From: Cyanobacteria bacterium UBA11153
GTDB taxonomy: Bacteria; Cyanobacteriota; Cyanobacteriia; Cyanobacteriales; Coleofasciculaceae
Assembly: GCA_003511885.1 (NCBI GenBank)
Contig: DOIX01000124.1
Coordinates: 660-7,592 of the forward strand
DNA: 6,933 nucleotides
Direction of reading: 5' to 3'
In this document: positions 4,684 to 6,933 of the stretch, piece after piece
Layout of the letters: each line of letters starts with the position of its first letter
How positions within the stretch are numbered: the stretch's first letter is position 1
Notes under the pieces: model-generated
The model's database searches: none
What the model saw: only the letters and a program-made list of their open reading frames with translations
What the model was told of the DNA's origin: nothing
Position numbers and translations under genes: made by a program

Positions 4684-5739
4684 ATGAAACTAGTAGCATT
4701 ATTTTTAGCACTCACCCTGGTGACTATGGGTTGTCAAACACCTGAAAGTTCAACCATTTCTCCTTCTCCTACTCCAAGAGAGACTTCAACTCAATCTAAA
4801 AATACCCAATCCAAGACAAAACTTTTAGTCGTAACGACGGTAGCACCTATTACTAATATTGTCAGTAATATAGCAGGCGATCGCGTGGAAGTAAAAGGGA
4901 TTATTCCAGAAGGCACAGACTCTCATACCTTTCAACCACGCCCCTCTGATGCCGACTTACTAAGTAAGGCAAACTTAATTCTTTCCAATGGTTTGCGCTT
5001 GGAAGTGCCTACGGAAAAACTCGCCAATTCCTCTAAACCCAAAGATACCAAAATTTATCAATTAGGGAATAACACTATTACCGAAAAAGAATGGATGTTT
5101 GATTTTAGCTTTCCTCAAGAAAAAGGATCTCCCAATCCTCATCTGTGGGTAAATCCCAAATATGCTATGACCTATGCAAAATTAGTAGCAAAACATTTAA
5201 CTGAACTAGATCCGGAGGGTAAAAATTACTACGAAACCAACCTCAAAAACTACCTGCAACGTCTTGAAGAATTAGATAAAGCCACTCGTGAAGTTGTTGC
5301 CAGTATTCCCGAAAAAAATCGCAAACTTCTAACTTACCACGACTCTTGGGCATATTGGGCTAGAGAATATGGATTTCAAGTCATTGGTGCAATTCAACCT
5401 TCAGATTTTAACGAACCCTCAGCTAAAGATATCGCAAAATTAGTCGATCAAGTTCGTCAATCAGGAGTTCCTGCTATTTTTGGATCGGAAGTTTATCCCA
5501 GTACAATAGCAGAACAAATTGCCCGCGAAGCTAAGGTAAAAACTGCTAATACTGCTGATGATGAATTACCGGGTGAGGGATCAGCCAATGCCATGGAAAA
5601 TAAAAATCCCGAACATACTTATATTGGCATGATGGTGAATAATCTTAAAATTATTGCCTCCAACCTAGGGGGGAATCCCGATTTAATGAATAAAGTTAAT
5701 TCTGGTAATGTAGTAGGAGCAACAGCTACGAGTGAATAA
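4684..5739 (+). CDS. Metal ABC transporter substrate-binding lipoprotein (cluster A-I, ZnuA/TroA-like)
   Basis: This 351-residue protein captures a divalent metal outside the inner membrane for ATP-driven import. Residues 1-17 are a lipoprotein signal (MKLVALFLAL, then LVTMGC with Cys17), followed by a Ser/Thr/Pro/Gln-rich tether to about 45. The cluster A-I fold begins LLVVTTVAPITNIV (47-60). Expected ligands are His81 (GTDSHTFQP), His153 (NPHLW), His219 (LTYHDSWAYW) and an acidic residue at 292-293 (TADDELPG). Histidine rather than glutamate at the third position points to the Zn or TroA-like group rather than the MntC/PsaA manganese group. However, the His-rich loop of many ZnuA proteins is missing. 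The ATG has no clear ribosome site. The matching ATPase follows after 271 bp. Family firm; metal uncertain, hence no gene symbol. Confidence 0.93.
   Translation: MKLVALFLALTLVTMGCQTPESSTISPSPTPRETSTQSKNTQSKTKLLVVTTVAPITNIVSNIAGDRVEVKGIIPEGTDSHTFQPRPSDADLLSKANLILSNGLRLEVPTEKLANSSKPKDTKIYQLGNNTITEKEWMFDFSFPQEKGSPNPHLWVNPKYAMTYAKLVAKHLTELDPEGKNYYETNLKNYLQRLEELDKATREVVASIPEKNRKLLTYHDSWAYWAREYGFQVIGAIQPSDFNEPSAKDIAKLVDQVRQSGVPAIFGSEVYPSTIAEQIAREAKVKTANTADDELPGEGSANAMENKNPEHTYIGMMVNNLKIIASNLGGNPDLMNKVNSGNVVGATATSE
4877..4884. repeat. HIP1 octamer
   Basis: Exact GCGATCGC inside the binding-protein gene. Confidence 0.85.
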
Positions 5740-6010
5740 CTGAATATAATAGTTAAGGGTGGACCAGAAATATGGCAATTTATAATTAGCCATTACATTA
5801 GCAATGGAAGATTATCTTGATTTATTGATGGGTATTTTTCTGTCTCCTGTTCCCTATTAATCCAAAACAGCACAAATAAACACAGGTCAATTGAGTACTA
5901 GTCGATTGCGTTATAGTAAAACAAATCCAATTCAATCTGGAGAACCTACAAGAATATAGAACTAATGCAATCGTCGAAAACTTAACATTTAATTAATAAA
6001 TGACCTCTCA
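5740..6010. other. 271-bp gap between the metal-binding protein and ATPase genes
   Basis: No credible gene is present. Bases 5773-5792 form an imperfect TGGC...GCCA palindrome, and 5790-5807 an overlapping CCATT...AATGG hairpin; the two are mutually exclusive and lack a T-run. TTGAGT (5891) with TATAGT (5912) is a possible weak promoter, but its spacer is only 15 bp. CGATTGC (5903-5909) is repeated inverted at 5967-5973. The gap is long for two subunits of one transporter, so the ATPase may have its own promoter. Confidence 0.4.
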
Positions 6011-6847
6011 ATGGAACCAATACTCGAAGTTAGGAATTTAACCTGCGGCTATCAACGCTTGCCAGTATTTACAGGGGTAAATTTGACTCTTTATCCTCGT
6101 CAACTATCTGGATTAGTCGGACCTTCAGGTAGCGGAAAAAGCACGTTGATTAAGGCAATTTTAGGATTAGTACCTCCTTGGGAGGGAGAGATTTGGTTTC
6201 GAGGAAAGCAGCTAAAATCAGGAGTAGCACCACCAAAAGTGGGTTACGTCCCCCAAGTGGAAACAGTAGATTGGACTTTTCCCGTTACGGCAGAAGAAGT
6301 AGTAATGATGGGATGCTACCAAAATAACAAAATTTTACCTTGGGCATCAAAACGCGATCGCAATATTGCCCATCAACTCCTCCATCGAGTTGGTATCGCC
6401 CATCTTGCCCATCAACCCATTGGTAATTTATCAGGGGGACAACAACAGCGAGTTTTTTTAGCCAGGGCATTAGTAGGGGAACCAGATATTGTCTTTTTAG
6501 ATGAGCCAACTAGTAGTTCTGACTTACAAATTCAACACGAATTATTACATCTATTAGCGGATCTCAATCAACAAGGTTTAACTATTTTTCTCTCTACTCA
6601 TGACCTTAATTCTGTAGCCACTCACTTACCTTGGGTAATCTGTTTCAATCACGGCTTAATTTGCCAAGGTGAACCAATTGATATTTTCACATCAGCTATC
6701 TTGGAACAGACTTTTGGTACCGAAATGGTGGTTTTCCATCACCAAGATAGAATATTAATTGCCAGCAGCGGCACATCTCTCCGCCATCAAATGCAGCATA
6801 ATTTACCTGCTATTCTGCGTAAAACTCCATCTCAAATAAAAATTTAG
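6011..6847 (+). CDS. Metal ABC transporter ATP-binding protein (ZnuC/MntA-like)
   Basis: The 278-residue nucleotide-binding subunit hydrolyses ATP on the cytoplasmic side to drive metal import. All catalytic motifs are present: Walker A GPSGSGKST (37-45), Q-loop GYVPQ with Gln82, the signature LSGGQ (140-144), Walker B IVFLDE with Glu165, and the switch His197 (STHD). The D-loop reads SSSD (168-171), where many relatives have a glycine or alanine; this is a mild oddity. PQVETVDWTFPVTAEEVV (81-98) is typical of the zinc/manganese/iron chelate (cluster A-I) ATPases. The C-terminal 40 residues contain His pairs (FHHQD, 242-246) as in related metal transporters. The start has no strong ribosome site. 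The binding protein lies upstream; the permease is not in the window and no permease start is visible in the last 86 bases. Family firm; metal as for the binding protein. Confidence 0.94.
   Translation: MEPILEVRNLTCGYQRLPVFTGVNLTLYPRQLSGLVGPSGSGKSTLIKAILGLVPPWEGEIWFRGKQLKSGVAPPKVGYVPQVETVDWTFPVTAEEVVMMGCYQNNKILPWASKRDRNIAHQLLHRVGIAHLAHQPIGNLSGGQQQRVFLARALVGEPDIVFLDEPTSSSDLQIQHELLHLLADLNQQGLTIFLSTHDLNSVATHLPWVICFNHGLICQGEPIDIFTSAILEQTFGTEMVVFHHQDRILIASSGTSLRHQMQHNLPAILRKTPSQIKI
6354..6361. repeat. HIP1 octamer
   Basis: Exact GCGATCGC inside the ATPase gene. Confidence 0.85.
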
Positions 6848-6896
6848 CTTGGGTTGAGGAATCAAAACCAACTAATAATTATTGTGTATATGTAGT

Positions 6897-6925
6897 GCGA
6901 GCATCTTGCTCGCTAGGAGTTTTTT
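6897..6925 (+). terminator. Hairpin with following T-run after the ATPase gene; also REP-like
   Basis: GCGAGCA (6897-6903) and TGCTCGC (6907-6913) form a GC-rich 7-bp stem with a 3-base loop. Six T follow at 6920-6925 after a 6-base gap. It could end transcription 50 bases past the ATPase stop. 'AGTGCGAGCATCTTGCTCGC' is also, from memory, a frequent dispersed palindrome in cyanobacterial genomes, so the terminator role is tentative. Confidence 0.42.
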
Positions 6926-6933
6926 ATCACGCT

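Noticed and set aside
4451..4687. Plus-strand 78-residue open frame upstream of the binding-protein gene
   Set aside because: It has no ribosome site or protein-like motif, covers two palindromes, and overlaps the true ATG 4684 by a few bases; it is most likely an untranslated leader or promoter region.
6285..6509. Minus-strand 74-residue open frame
   Set aside because: It is antisense to the ABC ATPase signature region and low in protein-like features.

Overview
The window comes from a cyanobacterium. It has three exact HIP1 octamers (GCGATCGC at 973, 4877 and 6354), AT-rich intergenic DNA full of palindromic dispersed repeats, and a MEKHLA-domain protein of the cyanobacterial type. Repeat density and codon use suit a filamentous or colonial, moderately AT-rich species. 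I cannot name the genus from this piece alone.

Layout, left to right. Bases 1-318 are the C-terminal end of a class I SAM methyltransferase cut by the window edge. A small repeat with 8-bp inverted ends and tandem heptamers follows (321-418). A stand-alone MEKHLA protein lies on the minus strand (431-910). Divergent from it is a cupin/RmlC-like protein (1167-1652), whose stop codon runs into a 190-bp element with 13-bp perfect inverted ends (1651-1840). A near-consensus promoter (1849-1876) then drives a small VOC/glyoxalase-fold protein (1917-2315). An 18-bp-stem hairpin (2387-2427) separates it from the next, convergent gene.

Bases 2448-4340 hold two minus-strand genes that look like a periplasmic metal-handling, probably copper, module. 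One is a Met/His-rich exported protein with two DUF305 domains (3702-4340); the other is a two-module His-containing lipoprotein (2448-3323). Each has its own recognisable control region. The DUF305 gene has a promoter with a 20-bp spacer holding a dyad, which is the MerR-family architecture. The lipoprotein gene has three 11-bp-phased direct repeats just upstream of a promoter lacking a good -35, which is the arrangement used by OmpR/PhoB-type response regulators. The 378 bp between the two genes also carry repeats, including a TA-flanked MITE-like element whose end supplies the DUF305 stop codon.

Bases 4684-6847 hold, on the plus strand, a metal ABC importer: a cluster A-I (ZnuA/TroA/MntC-like) binding lipoprotein and its ATPase, separated by 271 bp. 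The membrane permease is not in the window; it may follow downstream. The window ends in a palindromic hairpin followed by a T-run. The overall theme of the right half is transition-metal homeostasis: periplasmic metal sequestration next to high-affinity metal import. I see no wholly unknown multi-gene system; the most interesting material is the regulatory DNA around the two metal-related genes and the repeats sitting on stop codons.
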